Assembly (NCBI GenBank): GCA_022775105.1
Contig: JALFIX010000030.1
Location: 1-64,000, forward strand
Reading direction: 5' to 3'
DNA: 64,000 bases
Origin: Prevotella sp.
GTDB lineage: Bacteria; Bacteroidota; Bacteroidia; Bacteroidales; Bacteroidaceae
The notes under the pieces were generated by a model. It was not told where the DNA came from, searched no databases, and was given only the letters and a program-made list of their open reading frames with translations. This document shows, in pieces, positions 63,308 through 64,000 of this stretch. Position 1 is the stretch's first letter; every line of letters begins with the position of its first letter. Position numbers and translations under genes: made by a program.

Positions 63308-64000
63308 ATGAAAAGAATAAAATATTTCCTTCTGTGCGCACTGTGCGCTATGAACGGCCTGCTGTTGACAGGATGCTCTGACGACCCGAGTGCCGAGAAC
63401 TTCTATACGTTCACGGGTGAGATGATGAGCGACTATATCAACAACCGACCGGAATACAGTGATTTCGCATATATCGTGGATCAGGCAGACCTGACCGACC
63501 TGCTCTCTGCATACGGACACTACACCTGCTTCCTGCCTTCGAATGAGGTGATGGCAAAATTCCTCCAGAAGAAGGGACTCAACACAGTGGAAGACCTCAC
63601 CAAGGAGCAGTGCGACACTATCGCAAGAACACACCTCGTGAACAATATGTATGCCACGCTCGACATGAACGACGGTACGCTTAACACCGCCAACCTCAAC
63701 AAGCGTTACATTCAGATTACTCATACTGTCGATGACAACCTCAACTCAGTGGTGGAGCTTAACCGTATGTCGAAGATTATCTTCGAACTCAAGGATGACT
63801 CCGTTGAGAACGGTATTGTTCATCCCATCGACATGGTGCTTGAGAACTCCAACAGCTCCATTGCCGACGTTATCAAGGACAACGACCGCATCAGCATGTT
63901 CTACGACTGTCTTGTGGCTACTGGTCTGCGTGACACCCTTATCAAGGTTAAGGACGAGAAATATGACGCCTCACAGTATGGCACATATTCTTATACATCT
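63308..64000 (+). CDS. second fasciclin-domain lipoprotein, 3' end outside window
   Basis: This frame is absent from the ORF track because it has no stop in the window. From the ATG at 63308 it stays open for 231 codons. It starts with a lipoprotein signal (MNGLLLTGCSDDPS) and contains the fasciclin pattern YTCFLPSNEVMAKFL and HPIDMVLENSNSSIADVIK. It is a relative of the protein at 55466 and completes a Fas-SusC-SusD-Fas order. The opposite-strand ORF 63140-63724 is its shadow. Confidence 0.88.
   Translation, partial: MKRIKYFLLCALCAMNGLLLTGCSDDPSAENFYTFTGEMMSDYINNRPEYSDFAYIVDQADLTDLLSAYGHYTCFLPSNEVMAKFLQKKGLNTVEDLTKEQCDTIARTHLVNNMYATLDMNDGTLNTANLNKRYIQITHTVDDNLNSVVELNRMSKIIFELKDDSVENGIVHPIDMVLENSNSSIADVIKDNDRISMFYDCLVATGLRDTLIKVKDEKYDASQYGTYSYTS

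Noticed and set aside
1-64000. tRNA or rRNA genes
   Set aside because: No cloverleaf-like or rRNA sequence was noticed in the intergenic gaps.

Overview
The window looks like a chromosome segment of a Bacteroidota species, most likely a Prevotella/Segatella-type gut or oral organism. The evidence is a SusC/SusD pair, a hybrid two-component regulator, a UpxY-type NusG paralogue heading a polysaccharide operon, LruC/DUF4842 lipoproteins, and repeated promoters of the Bacteroidota form TTTG-N19/20-TAnnTTTG. The genus is an inference; the phylum is well supported.

Region 1 (1-8.6 kb) is accessory DNA. It starts with a DUF6266-like gene that runs off the left edge. A repeat-rich, mostly gene-free stretch of about 1 kb follows, with an 11-bp tandem array, a 33-bp perfect inverted repeat and a 36-bp perfect AT palindrome. 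Next come a two-gene unit of unknown function (2095-3962) whose proteins share an HYDHH motif, a candidate small RNA (about 4123-4280), and a four-gene block: DUF5675 protein, unknown protein, DUF3987 P-loop protein, CHC2/Toprim primase. The primase carries an in-frame palindromic repeat. A small exported LTxxQ-type protein and a strong terminator close the region.

Region 2 (8.6-36.8 kb, all minus strand) is one large exopolysaccharide or capsule locus, transcribed from right to left. It begins with upxY, a Wza-like exporter, a Wzc-like tyrosine kinase, an OmpA-like porin and two LruC lipoproteins. It continues with Wzx, nine glycosyltransferases (four GT4, four GT2, one GT8-like), Wzy, two putative phosphotransfer enzymes and a HAD protein. 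There is no initiating sugar-phosphate transferase and no nucleotide-sugar pathway, so these must be supplied from elsewhere. An AAA-ATPase/PD-(D/E)XK gene with its own promoter, a collapsed ATP-binding-protein pseudogene and a duplicated gene 3' end mark recombination inside the locus.

Region 3 (37-40.4 kb) is housekeeping: htpG and mrp in one minus-strand operon.

Region 4 (40.4-64 kb) is a polysaccharide utilization locus. A hybrid sensor/regulator and a HELLH-containing secreted protein read leftward. A GH43 enzyme, a large multi-module secreted protein, a GH51-GH43 fusion enzyme, a fasciclin lipoprotein, SusC, SusD and a second fasciclin lipoprotein (cut by the window end) read rightward. 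Two promoters in this locus carry the same tandem 21-bp direct repeat, a candidate operator for the hybrid regulator. The enzymes point to an arabinofuranose-containing glycan such as arabinogalactan or arabinan.

All calls come from reading the sequence; no database search was run. Family names are recognised from motifs and are less certain where stated.
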